A stretch of DNA of 64,000 nucleotides, from the NCBI GenBank assembly GCA_037953745.1, contig JBAKBP010007588.1, forward strand, positions 34,436 through 98,435, in the 5' to 3' direction. The position numbers were made by a program, and so were the translations under genes. Under the pieces are notes generated by a model. The model did not search any database. It worked only from the letters and a program-made list of their open reading frames with translations, and was not told the DNA's origin. Below are positions 1 to 10,606 of this stretch, one piece after another; position 1 is the stretch's first letter; each line of letters begins with the position of its first letter. This stretch comes from Lithodes maja (Eukaryota > Arthropoda > Malacostraca > Decapoda > Lithodidae).

Positions 1-367
1 CTTAAGAAGTGCGTGCGGAGTTACATGGAGGGATAGACAGACTAATGAGGAAGTAAGAAGGTGTGGTGTGGAGTTAAATGTGCTTGAAAGTGTGAAAAGG
101 AACAACTTGAGATGGTTCGGCCATATCGAACGTATGGAAAGCGAGAGAATGACTAAAAGGGTGTACGAGAGTGAGGTGGAGGGACAGAGAGGGAGAGGTA
201 GACCGAAAGAGAGGTGGAAGGATGGAGTGAGGAAGTATATGAACGAAGGCGGTGCTGGTTGGGGGGAGGGGCGTCGACTGACTGGGGACAGAGGTCAGAG
301 GTGCATTGGGGCGGTTCGTTCGTGGCCACCCCTTCGGGGATCACGGCGTCAGGCAATAGATAGATAG
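1..367 (+). pseudogene. 3' end of an RTE-like non-LTR retrotransposon (family R)
   Basis: The reading frame encodes the extreme C-terminus of an endonuclease/reverse transcriptase: 'LRWFGHIERM', 'RGRGRPKERW' and 'DGVRKYMNEGG'. The same segment is seen at 36060-36420, downstream of a recognisable RT, which identifies it. After the coding part both copies share a short 3' tail ending 'GGCGTCAGGCAATAGATAGA', so the element ends in a TAGA-type microsatellite. The copy is cut by the window edge and its 5' part cannot be seen. The frame drifts near the end (GGACAGAGGTCAGAGG in place of the other copy's stop context), so this is probably a dead copy. Only the C-terminal RT-associated region is present; no function is expected. 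Confidence 0.75.
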
Positions 368-456
368 ATAAATATATATACTCAGGCACACACCCCAATG
401 CTGGGGGCGGCCGACTCAAAACAGAGCACGAACAGAAACCTGTAAAGTTCCAATTC
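361..456 (-). mobile_element. 3' terminus of a second RTE-like family (family S), tail-to-tail with family R
   Basis: The stretch from the TAGATA tract to about 445 ('CTCAGGCACACACC', 'GGCCGACTCAAAACAGAGCA') matches 38880-38945, the 3' end of the large minus-strand retroelement at 38.9-42.2 kb. Read on the minus strand it ends in the same TAGA/TATC microsatellite that terminates the plus-strand copy at 1-367, so two retroelement tails meet in one tetranucleotide tract. Only about 80 bp of this element is present before the next transposon begins. Confidence 0.6.
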
Positions 457-459
457 TTA

Positions 460-2249
460 TGCTGGGGTCACACATTCACGTATATCACTCCCGTATGCTC
501 CCGTCAGGCGTGATCGCCAATTTTGTGTTATGACAGGCGTAGTCCGGCCGTGTACACCCATATAGACTACGACTATTGCACTTCCCGACATACGTACCCT
601 AACGGGGCCAGTGTTACGTCAGACGTAATGTAGTCGTATGGAGCTACGTACGTGCTTGCGACTTGCGTAAGCATGTCCCCGTTAGTCCGCCTGGGCTGCC
701 CGATTTGCGGGAACACAGGCCACGCCCATGGCCACGCCCCCACAAGACCTACGTAGCTGAGGCCGTACGTCTTGTGAGTTTGTAGGCATTACGTGGACCG
801 TGTCCGGACAATCGTAGGCACACCCCGTCTGTCCAAACACAGACAAAGACAGTCTTTGTCAACCACGTAGGTCTGGGTTGGAATCTGGGAACTACAAAAG
901 GGCAGGAATGGCCACACCATTCCCATTCCCAGTCCTTCATCGGCACCATGAACAACATCGCGGAATTCATCCTGGAGGAGTTCAATTTTGTGAACTCCCT
1001 TTATAGAGGAAAGACCATTCATCCTTGTAACATTTAACCCGCTGAGTGCCAGCCAATTTTGACGGTGTGCTTCTGCCAGTGCCAGAGTTTTTTTTTTTTT
1101 TTGGCTAAATCTATCAAGTTGGGAGAGAAAGGAAGGATAATGGTAAAAAAAACACTCCCCTTGTCCATTTTCGCCAGAAATCAGGTCCCCGATGGTCCCG
1201 AAAGTAGCTGAAAAGACACTATCGACTACAGAGACTTTTGGTATCGGATTGTATGGGTGGGAGGGTGGTGGGAGGGTGGTTTTCGGGTTGGTTGGGAGAA
1301 GGTAGAAGGGTAATTGACTTGTGTTACACATATGAAGCCGATTGGTGAGGTAGTTTCGCCACCACGGATTTTCCTTTTTTTCCTTATCTTCGTACGGATA
1401 CGCTGGAAGTGGGTGGTGAGAGGTGGTTGGGGGTGTGGTGGGGGGAAGGCAGAAGGGTAAGGGACTTGTCACACAAATATGGACCCGATTGGTGCAGTCG
1501 TTTCGCCGCCACAGATTTTCCTTTTTTTTCCTTCTGACGGGACCGACAGTCAACGAGTGGGTGGGAGGAGGGATTTGGAATTTTTGTGGTGGGTAGCCTA
1601 AAGGGTAAGGTACATGTGGTAAAAATATGAAAGCCATAGGTGCAGTCGTTTCGCTGCTACGATTTATTTTCGGCAGGGTGCAGAGGGTGGCAGGGTTGGC
1701 TTGTTGGTTGCTGCTCCGGTGTGGTGAGAGGTGTGACTGGAGTGTCCCCCGCTGGTCCCCCGCTGGTCCCGTTGTCCCCCGTGACCCCACCGTACAACGG
1801 TGCAGCGTCTTCCCGCCAACCCGCAGTGCGGCGGTTCTGCCAGATACGCCCGGACTTACTTTCACTTTCCCGTTTTACGTGAACATTGTACGATTGGCGG
1901 GAGAAACTTACGTTTTACCTGTCTAGCTGCTACGTTTTACGGGGCTGCACCCGTAAGACGTAGCAGCTAGCCAGGTAAAACGTATGCTTTCCCGACTTTT
2001 GACATACGTGAGCGCGAGCCCCGTATCTGATTCGAAATCCAAAACATACCGGGCGACCTTGGCCGCACCAACCACCTCCAAGACCAGCGTGGCTACGCCC
2101 GCCATGCGTACCAACCCCCACGAATAGACACAATTTAATTTACGTTTTGCGTACTAAGCCCTTACGTTTTACGTATTCGGTTGCCAACTACCAATAAACC
2201 TTCATACGGGAGCATACGGGAGCATATACGTGAATGTGTGACCCCAGCA
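460..2249. mobile_element. Non-autonomous DNA transposon, TTA target duplication (PIF/Harbinger-like)
   Basis: The ends are inverted repeats: TGCTGGGGTCACACATTCAC at 460 is matched on the opposite strand at 2249, and the similarity extends through an ACGTATA word and a CCCGTATGCTCCCGT word. TTA directly flanks both ends (457-459 and 2250-2252). A 3-bp TWA duplication is the hallmark of PIF/Harbinger transposons, so that superfamily is the best guess. The 1790-bp interior has no transposase-like ORF. It contains about three degenerate copies of a roughly 145-bp unit (around 1321, 1468 and 1615) and a strong hairpin near 1945. It is therefore a large MITE-like derivative. A long minus-strand frame at 789-1865 is low-complexity proline-rich and is not believed. 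Confidence 0.7.
1897..1994. repeat. Near-perfect hairpin inside the TTA-flanked transposon
   Basis: Arms of about 45 bp (words such as ACGTTTTACCTG and CTAGCTGCTACG) are reverse complements of each other around a centre at about 1945, with a loop of a few bases and scattered mismatches. The function is unknown. It could be a subterminal transposase site or a replication-slippage palindrome. Confidence 0.75.
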
Positions 2250-2252
2250 TTA

Positions 2253-2300
2253 GGGTCCGGGACCACTTTCGTATTCCCTTGCCCCTTTTTCGGACTCGTT
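2253..2300 (-). mobile_element. Short segment shared with the 5' end of the family-S retroelement
   Basis: The words AGGGTCCGGGACCAC and ATTCCCTTGCCCC recur at 42207-42240, immediately upstream of the endonuclease region of the minus-strand family-S element. Here the segment lies just outside the TTA-flanked transposon, whose other flank is the 3' end of the same family. The two flanks could be one internally deleted retroelement copy that the DNA transposon entered. The match is short. Confidence 0.4.
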
Positions 2301-2374
2301 GAGTAGGAAAATTTTACAAGGGAGGTCCTGGGAGGAGGATTCCTAACCTCCTGCTCCCAAACCAAAACTTAACC

Positions 2375-2600
2375 TAGTATATTTGACTATTTATGAATGT
2401 AAGATGTAAAAATATATTGTAACCTTGCCTAATTAGGCTACTGAGATATATGTACAGGTCTCCTCACTACACAGGATTATACCGAATGCTTTTTCAAAAT
2501 TATCCCACGGCCAGCTGTTATTTTGCCTCCTGCTGGCAGCTGGTAATATGTATGATGATGGAATATTTCATGGCGAGGTGAATTGGTAAAATGTTATAAC
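2375..2600. repeat. Dispersed unclassified repeat (copies near 4527 and, inverted, near 6800)
   Basis: Words such as CCTAGTATAT, GAATGTAAGATGTAAAA, CAGGATTATACC and AATTGGTAAAATGT recur with moderate divergence at 4527-4660 and 4740-5055, and in the opposite orientation at about 6800-6860. No ORF or terminal structure is evident. This is a dispersed family of unknown class. Confidence 0.5.
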
Positions 2601-2761
2601 TAATTTCGGTAAATGTACAGTTATACTACCCCTCCCCCACCACCTCCCCCCTTCAAAACACGCCTTTTAGCGTGTTTTTTAATGGTTCAGCGTCGCGGAA
2701 ACCGAAAAAAAACGTATTTTGATAAACATTTATTACCAACCAGATACAAGTTTTTCAGGTA

Positions 2762-3288
2762 CAGTCAGACCCCCCAATCCACGCCTATATGGGCGTCATT
2801 ACATGACGGGTATTGGGAATTCGCGCATTGGGGATAACATAACTTATGGAGAAAAATACATATGGGCGGCAGCCCGCATTTCCACCCACATTTGACGGTA
2901 ATTTTTGATAAAAATCAATACTAATTGGACAACCAAGCATACACAATAATAGAAACATAAACAAGTCATTCCTTACATTAAAAATAAATGCTATAAGTAG
3001 GTGATAATAGTGGGGGCTCCGAGGAAGACCCCCGCGACAGGCGAGTTCATAATATTATAGCCTAGGCATAGGCTTCCCCGGCCCCGTCACTGTCACTGGC
3101 CCTGTCCCCGTCTCCGGATATACCCATAGATTTCCCGATCGCAGTAGTGCCTTCACCAGTTTATTCTTCCTAGGCATTTTTAAGTTGTTGAAGGGTGTAG
3201 GAAGGCGGTTGTTACACAATAAATGGGTCAAGTCTCAGCGCACGGACACTTAAGGATATTGGGACTGAGAAGGAAGCGTACGTGTGGT

Positions 3289-3334
<46 letters not shown>

Positions 3335-3742
3335 TCCTTCTCAGTCCCAATATCCTTAAGTGTCCATGCGCTGAGACTTGGCCCATTTATTGTGTAACAA
3401 CTGCCTTCCTACACCCTTCAACATCTTAAAAATGCCAAGGAAGAATAAACTGGTGAAGGCACTACTGCGACCGGGAAATCTATGGGCATATCCGGAGACG
3501 GGGACGGGGCCAGTGACTGTGACGGGGCCGGGGAAGCCTAGGCCTCCGAGGGGTGTGCGCGTGGAGTAGGGAGGGCGGGTGGCGCGGAATACAAAAAACA
3601 GCATTTTTACACCACTCTTCAACTGTTATTCGGGTTTTGTGGGGTCAATACATGTTTTAGGGATTTTGAGTACCTGTTTTACCCCTCGGCGCGGAATAGG
3701 GTAAACGCGGACTGAGGATACGTGTATTAGGGGGACTGACTG
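2762..3742. mobile_element. TA-flanked inverted-repeat element (pogo/Tigger or Tc1/mariner type), non-autonomous
   Basis: The left end CAGTCAGACCCCCCAATCCA and the right end (opposite strand) CAGTCAGTCCCCCTAATACA are imperfect inverted repeats, each directly flanked by TA (2760-2761 and 3743-3744). TA duplications and a CAGTCRGACC-type terminus are typical of the Tc1/mariner/pogo superfamily. The 981-bp body carries no transposase. Its centre is occupied by a large palindrome with a GT-repeat loop. A short frame beginning 'MPRKNKLVKALL' at 3432 could be coincidental. Confidence 0.65.
3060..3545. repeat. Large palindrome with (GT)n loop
   Basis: About 215 bp at 3060-3277 is the reverse complement of 3332-3545 with only a few differences. 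Shared words include GCCTAGG, CCGGGGAAGCC, TTTATTCTTCC and GGATATTGGGACTGAG. The two arms are separated by a GT dinucleotide run at about 3292-3332. It lies wholly inside the TA-flanked element. A cruciform or a long RNA hairpin is possible. Confidence 0.85.
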
Positions 3743-3870
3743 TAATTTGTTGTTGTTTTTTATTTCTTATTTGGGGAAGGATGTAGGTACCGGGTGTACC
3801 ACTACCGACATACAACATAAATCATCTATAAATACTTATAATAAAATAAATACTTATAAATCTATAATAC

Positions 3871-4089
3871 TAGGTTAGGTTAGGTTAGGGTAATGTATTT
3901 TTGTATCCAAAGGCAGTCAAAATAGACGGGAACATGATGGTGACCGTCCGCGTAGTGTAAACAAGACGGGCGGTACACCCGGTAACTACATTCTTGCCCT
4001 TATTTGATATACAGTGTTGTTTAATACCGAGGACCGTCACATTTTAGTATTTTTAACATTAGCCTAGCCTAGCCTAACCTAACCTAACT
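3871..4089. repeat. Interstitial TTAGG/CCTAA telomere-type tracts in inverted orientation
   Basis: Short (GGTTA)n at 3871-3889 and (CCTAA)n at about 4060-4089 flank roughly 170 bp of unique sequence. TTAGG is the standard arthropod telomere repeat. Only three or four units are present at each site, so these are interstitial traces and not a chromosome end. Similar tracts occur at about 4500, 5868, 6008 and 6134. Confidence 0.6.
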
Positions 4090-4117
4090 GAAAACTAACC
4101 TATCTCGCCGAGTCGCC

Positions 4118-4156
4118 GACGGTCTAAACCCAGCTCACGTTCCCTGTTTATGGGTG

Positions 4157-4187
<31 letters not shown>

Positions 4188-4200
4188 GTTTATGTGTTCA
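4118..4200. repeat. Two-copy 42-bp tandem duplication
   Basis: GACGGTCTAAACCCAGCTCA occurs at 4118 and again at 4160, giving a 42-bp period. The two copies differ only near their ends. Confidence 0.85.
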
Positions 4201-4679
4201 CGAAGGTTTGTAATACTTCAATGTATCTATTTCAGATCAAATATACATTTCTGCGCATCATCAAACCATACTAAGTCTACTACTAATAATATTAACCCAT
4301 TGGTACCAACAGAATAGCGACAAAATAGGGGTAGTATAACTGTAGATTTATCCTAGTTTCTTATTATATAGGCTAGGCTACTTATTGAATAAGTAAAATC
4401 TATCGAATGCGTAAAAACTGTTAGGTAAGACCCTGTGTAGCGGGAGGAACTGTTTTTTAGATGCCTATTTACTATAAGAATCAGTGAACAATATATTTAA
4501 CCTAGCCTAACCAAAGCCTAACCTAACCTAGTATATTAGTGAACTATTTATTTTATGAATGTAAAATGTAAAAGTCAATTGTAACATTACCAAATGATTG
4601 AGATAAATACAGGTCTAACCGCTAAACAGGATTATACCAACTGTTATTTTTGTTTTATTATTTTAAATTGTTAGGTGGT

Positions 4680-5065
4680 TAGAGTTTCCCAGTTAAAATA
4701 TGTAGGCTAAAGTAAAATGCTATCTTGTCACAATACCGTAGGACTTCTCTCATTTTGAATTGGTAAAATCTAGCTCTTTTTACGTACTGGTACCGGGTAT
4801 TGGGGTTGTATCTTGAATTGGTAACTATAACTAGTTACTTATTACTTATTGAATAGCCTACGTAAAAACTGTATTTGTTCTTATAGGCCTATCATTTTCC
4901 AGTGTTAGGTGGCTAGAGAGTATTTCCCAGGCAAAAAATGTACAGTAAAATGATATCTCGTCACGATAGGACTTCTTTCATTTTGAATCGGTAAAATGTA
5001 GCTGTTTTTACGTAGGCTATTGGAGTAAAATCTTGAATAGGTAAAATGTAACTACAACTAGGCTA
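4680..5065. repeat. Diverged direct duplication, period about 235 bp
   Basis: The block with 'AGTAAAATG', 'ATAGGACTTCTTTCATTTTG' and 'GGTAAAATGTAGCT' at about 4915-5060 repeats the block at about 4680-4800 with moderate divergence. No coding content is seen. Confidence 0.6.
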
Positions 5066-5116
5066 ATGATAACTCTACAGGCTACAGCTTCACAACCCCT
5101 GCTTTGTCGCTATTAT

Positions 5117-5117
<1 letters not shown>

Positions 5118-5152
<35 letters not shown>
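5118..5152. repeat. Poly(T) tract
   Basis: An uninterrupted run of about 35 T. It could be the 3' tail of a minus-strand retroposed sequence, but no body is recognised in the adjacent 5153-5525 interval. Confidence 0.9.
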
Positions 5153-5155
<3 letters not shown>

Positions 5156-5828
5156 TATTCCAACTTACTTCCTCTCGGGCATAGGCTGAGAGCCTTAACA
5201 TTCACCGCTTTACAATGAACAGTGAAGCCTGTGAGGTCTTGTTCCAGTCTAGGGAGTGAGACATGTGAAGCACGTAGAGTACAACGAGCACCTGCCATCT
5301 TGCCTTCACATGAGGCACGGTGCTCACTCATGGCCCGAAACGACCCCATCTCTGAAGCCACCTCATTCCCGTGCTTCACTGTCTCACCCCCTACACTCGG
5401 ACTCTCACACTTACACACACACAACGCCACCTGTTGAGCAGATAACTCATAATAGGTTACTATTATTCGTGGTAGGCTTAATATGGTTCGATGATGCTCG
5501 GAACTGTATATTTGACTTGAAATAGATACATTGAAGTATTAAAAACCTTCACCAAAGTGAAACATATTTTAATATGATCTAAATTGCAACATCCTTATTC
5601 TGTAATAGCCTTCATAGGTTATACTGATGTTTTGGACCGACAGTTAGCCCATCGATCTGTTTAGGCCTAATAGGCCCGGTAGAGCATATACATCAATGCT
5701 ATATATGTCATTAAGAGCTGAAAAGTATTATAAGGGAGAACAAAAAAACGCTAAGATACCCGGTACATAGGCCTAGGCTATATGTTATACTGTAGCCTTT
5801 AACAATAAGTTTTTCAGCCGGTACCCAA

Positions 5829-5926
5829 CCAGCGGGGGTGTGGGGGCGGCAGCCCCCACCCATATACTAGGTTAGGTTAGGTTAGGTTGTTAAGTTAGGC
5901 TAATAGCATATAGGCTAGGCCTAGGC

Positions 5927-5977
<51 letters not shown>

Positions 5978-6170
5978 GTGTGGGGGCGGCAGCCCCCACC
6001 CATATACTAGGTTAGGTTAGGTAAAGTTGTTAGGTTAGGCTAATAGTCTAGCACATTAAAACAAAAAACAAAAACAAAATAGCCTAACCCAACCAGCGGG
6101 GGTGTGGGGGCACCAGCCCCCACCCATACTACTAGGATAGGTTAGGTAAGGTTGTTAGGTTAGGCTAATG
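5829..6170. repeat. Three copies of a GC-hairpin plus TTAGG-type repeat, with a poly(A) run
   Basis: The hairpin word GTGTGGGGGC..GCCCCCAC, followed by 'CCATA(TA)CTAGG' and TTAGG-like units, occurs at about 5831, 5975 and 6097. A 44-base poly(A) at about 5931-5974 directly precedes the second copy. Looser relatives of the GC hairpin occur near 2868, 9305 and 9990. The arrangement suggests a short retroposed or hairpin-forming repeat family. No coding capacity is seen. Confidence 0.65.
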
Positions 6171-7831
6171 TCTTCCCAAAGTTGACTATTTTTATAACAT
6201 AAAATATTAGGCTACCCACTCCATCCCATGAAATCCGAGCCAGCTTTCGTCAAAAGTTGGCTCGGGTATTCACAAAATTGGGTTTTATAGGTTTGTAATT
6301 TGGGAAAACCCGAGCCAAGTTTTGATACATAGGCTAACGCTATATTATTGTATTTTTACGCTTTTAACCCCTCATTTTCCCTGAACTTCATAGCCCTCCC
6401 CACTAGTGGGAGGTGTGTTTTTAGATTGTTGGATAATGGGTAAATACTCATTTCAGCTCCTCTTCAGTATAGCCTAGGCTAAAACAACACTAGGCCTATA
6501 GGCCTAGGCCTATCTGAAGGAAAAAATAAAACTTACTGAAATCGCTGTCGGTCCCAAAAGTCAGGTTTACCCCTTCATTATTCATATATTGCGAAATAGT
6601 TAGTGGTAGCCTAGTTTCGGCAATAGGCCTAGGCCTATGCACCAAAATAAGGGTGAGAGCCTATTCCCTATAGGCTAGGCTAATTATATCAAAGAAATAA
6701 CTACATTTCTTGGTAAATATCCTAAGCCTAGGCCTATTAGTATTAACTTAAGATCTTGGTATAGCCTAGCCTAGCCAGGCTAGCCTAGGCATAGCCTAAT
6801 CCTGTGTAGCGGGGAGACTTGTATACTTATATCTCAATAATTTGGTAATGTTACAATCAGTGTGCCAAAATTCGCCCATTTTCTTCGTGATCCCGAACCT
6901 AACATCTGAAAAAAATATTGATACTGAAATTGGCTAAGAGCCTGTGACTCCCGGGGCGGCCGGGAGCCCCGCTAAACCTGCCATTCTATTTCTACATTAC
7001 ACTCATCAAACGATAGTTGCTTTGCTTTACACTGTACTCTACTGTACATTGGCTATGATCTTAGAACTATTATATATCACCTGTATTGAAGTCCAAATGC
7101 AGCTACTAATGTAAATATAGACGGATAAATCCAGAGCTCAAGTCATGAAAGCTATTTGTTTACACTGTGAAAACACAACTTGTTCGGTTCGGATGAGGTG
7201 ACTGACTTTAGCACCAATATAACAAATATATATTACAATAAGGAAACAGCCATCGTTCATAGAACGAACTCCTGGATGGGAGAGTCCGCTAAAACAAACA
7301 AACAAACAAACAACCAATGTACCCCTACACTCCGATGTTATATTGCGCCGAAGGCTGAGTTAAGACGAACACAACTACCGTAATTTTATTGGCACTCGAA
7401 TGCTCAATAATATGTAGATTAAAGGATAATAATAGGTATTTATCTAAAACTATGTATATATTAACTAAACTACTCCATGTGTTTAATATATTGACTGAAT
7501 TTCACTGAAATGAATAATGTAAAATATTAATTTAAGTTTGCATGTTAGTTTTCTGATCTGATCTGATCCCAATTAAACTCCCACAAAATACACAATATTT
7601 TTTCGTATGTGTTAATTTTATGGGGTCTCTAATTTCTTAAACATAGTGAATGAATATAAATTTTATGTGTTTGACAAAGAGCGCAAGACCTTGAGGCATA
7701 AGGTAAGCTATAAATTAGTACGATTTTATGATGAATTATTGGTTTTTCAGGGGTATTTATGTGGTTGGATCAATGGAAAACAACGAACGAAAATCAGCTA
7801 TGTTTTCCATTGTGGTGTTTCCGAGAATAAT

Positions 7832-7864
7832 CCAATGATGACGTCAAATTAGCTTGCCGCCAAT
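7832..7864. promoter_or_regulatory. CCAAT / CRE / CCAAT motif cluster
   Basis: A perfect CRE palindrome TGACGTCA at 7839-7846 sits between two CCAAT words (7832-7836 and 7860-7864). This arrangement is typical of CREB/ATF plus NF-Y promoters. No first exon or transcript evidence is visible, so the promoter role is an inference from motif clustering. Confidence 0.3.
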
Positions 7865-10557
7865 CAACTGTGGAACACTTGGAAATGTGTTAGCTGTTAT
7901 TTACCGATATATTTGTGGAAAAATAGAGTGAATTAAGGGGCTGGAATATAACATTGACTTCATGTGAAGTGCGAGTGCCCTACACATTCTAAAATTGTGC
8001 ATATTAATCTTGGGGAACTCATTATATATAAGGTATAAGTTCAAGGTGATTCTTTGGATAAACCTGACTTCTAGCAAGCACCAAACAGCAATTTTGTAAG
8101 TAGCCAAGCATATTATTTTGTTCAGATAAGCCTAGGCCTACTTGTATTAGCCTAGGCCTATGATGATAATGATGATTTGAAGCAGAAATGAGTAGCCTAG
8201 GCTGAGGCTAGGCGTATTAGGCTTAGGATAACCCATTATACCAACAATCTTAGGACTGCCCCCACTAGTGGGGCTATGTATAATGTATTGATAGGCTAAT
8301 GAAGATCAAGGAAGATTTGAGGTTAAAGACAGTAAAAAATAAGGTTAGCTAGGCTCTTAACCCGGGAATGGCGAAGGTCCTCAATTATGGTAATTATTTA
8401 GAAGATGACCTTTTTTTCTAGTTATTAAAAACTTACTCTATGGTGTATTATATGATATATAGAAGCAATAGAACTGTTAAAATGACCTGGGAAGTGTATA
8501 TTAAACTTAGCCTAGACCAACATTCCTGTTTTGTTTTTTGTTTTTTTGTAAGGCTAACCTAGGCTAGGCTACTCTTGAGTTTTGGAACACAGTAGGCCTA
8601 AGCCTAGGCCTATTTTAGATGTCTAACTTTTAAAATAATAATATAAAAATACGTAGGCTAGGCCTAGGCTAGGATTAATTTGTTTTTATCATTATACAGA
8701 AAGTTAATTTGTGTTATCACTCAAAAAAACAGCGTCATTCGACACCCTGGCTAGGCTATAGCCTATGACAATAACAGTTTGCCGTCATGCCGTGGGATTA
8801 TAGGGGTAGACCTGTCACTGAAGAATACTTTCGCAGTCTTACCGTTTGTTTTTGTTTTCAAGGTATAGGCTATAGGCAGAATAGGCTACAGTAGTATCTT
8901 ATCTACTGGTATCTTATTTTATTGTAGTTTATATTATGAGTGGAAGATTTGCAATAACTTACCCTAACCAAAGTCCAAACTTAGTGTCCAAAGTGGGATC
9001 TGCACCCTGCCTCTATGTTCTCATTTTGTATACCGGTAACTTTTTAGCCAGATTACCGGTACAATTTAATAAGTGTACAGCCAGCAGCTAGGCCTACCGC
9101 CTACAGTGCATTTATAGATTTCCCGGAATCCCGGCCATGACTTGGGTATCACTAAAGAATCTTTCCGCAGCCTTATGTACAATTGTTTGTTTTTATTTCT
9201 TCAAGGAATATAGTACAGTAGTTTATTGTTCAATTGTTTATCATGTTATGAGTAGATAATTTGCATTACCTTACCCTAACCTAACTTTACTTAGTCTTAG
9301 TGTCCAAAGTGGGGGCTGTCACTATCCCCACACCCGCTAACTAACATATATTATTGGTATGTCTTGTCATTACTATAACCTGACTTCATGGGGGTAACGG
9401 AGACTTGATTGAATATTTTCGGAATTAGCCTCGCAGAATCTCGAGTCTTTTAAAGTTGTGAAAATTAAAGTAAGTTTCTACGTTCCTACTGATTGTACTT
9501 AACCCGAGATGGGAATAGCCTACCCAGGTATTTTTTACTCGGCCCAGGGAAAATAATAGACAAACAAATGTTCTAATCAAAGTTTATTCTTGAAACTTGG
9601 TACCGGTATGTATTTTAACCAGTACTCTATAGTAACTCATGTATCATATGAAAGGATATAAATTAAGTATGTAATAGTTCTTGGAATGCAACAACAAATA
9701 TACATGAAATCTTTATTGGACAAAAGTTACAAAACTAAAACAGGGACTGCTAAGAATAATTTAAAAACCTGTTTTCAATGCCTATATTAGTGGACCTGAA
9801 GTGAATCTCTTTGAGACTGAAGTACAGGCAGCCAGCTCCCCTAGTATCCTGATTAAACACCAGTAAACATACATAACATCCCTTTTACTTACAATATTAT
9901 TCATTCCTTTTAATAAATTTTGAGCATGTATTGTGCGTATATTTACCTTCACATCTCAAAATTTCTCCTGGACCCCCTGTTATGTACCGGGGGGCTGCGC
10001 CCCCCGCACCCCCTGCAGACGCCGCGCAAAGTTGATCCTTGTAAGCTTAGAAAAATGATCCAGAACTGGATAATTTCTGTTTTGGCACCCTGGTTACAAT
10101 AGCCTATAGGCTAGGCCTACAGTATGTTTACATTTTACAGTCATAAATAGCCTAGTCCACTAATATACTAATTAGGTTATGTTTTGATTAGGTTAGGACG
10201 TTAGGTTAAAGATATTGTTCAGTTTCTTAATAAATAGGCATCTGAAAAGAGTTATGCAAGCTACACAGGACCTCACCCTGACCTTAAGTGTAACCGTAAT
10301 TGTGAACACTACCAAACACTGTAGGCCTAGGCCCTAAGCTAATTCAAATCTGATTTTTGTGGAAGCTCCTTCACTCGCTCCTCCACCCACCACTCGTTTG
10401 TTTTCACTTTTCGTTAACACTGAAGCTTTTACCTCACTCTCTGTGTCACTTGACAACATTATTAGGCCGGACTATGACTAAAATAGCGATAAAACACGAG
10501 AGGGGTGCTTTTTTGCACTAAATTTTTGAAACAGCTGGTCACTGGTGAGCGGGTAAC

Positions 10558-10606
10558 GTCACGTGACTATGGTACCTAGACGGAGAGCATGGCGGCCTGT
10601 GATTGG
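10558..10606. promoter_or_regulatory. E-box / YY1-like / inverted CCAAT cluster
   Basis: GTCACGTGAC (10558-10567) is a perfect bHLH-zip site. ATGGCGGC (10589-10596) resembles a YY1 site, and ATTGG (10602-10606) is an inverted CCAAT box. All fall within 50 bp in otherwise AT-rich DNA. A possible splice donor on the minus strand (GAG|GTAAAA near 10430-10437) would suit a short non-coding first exon. There is no coding evidence. Confidence 0.3.

Noticed and set aside
789..1865. 358-codon minus-strand frame
   Set aside because: Low-complexity Pro/Thr/His composition from degenerate internal repeats of a non-autonomous transposon; no domain recognised.
3292..3332. Telomere or origin signal at the GT run
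   Set aside because: It is a simple (GT)n loop of a palindrome inside a transposon.
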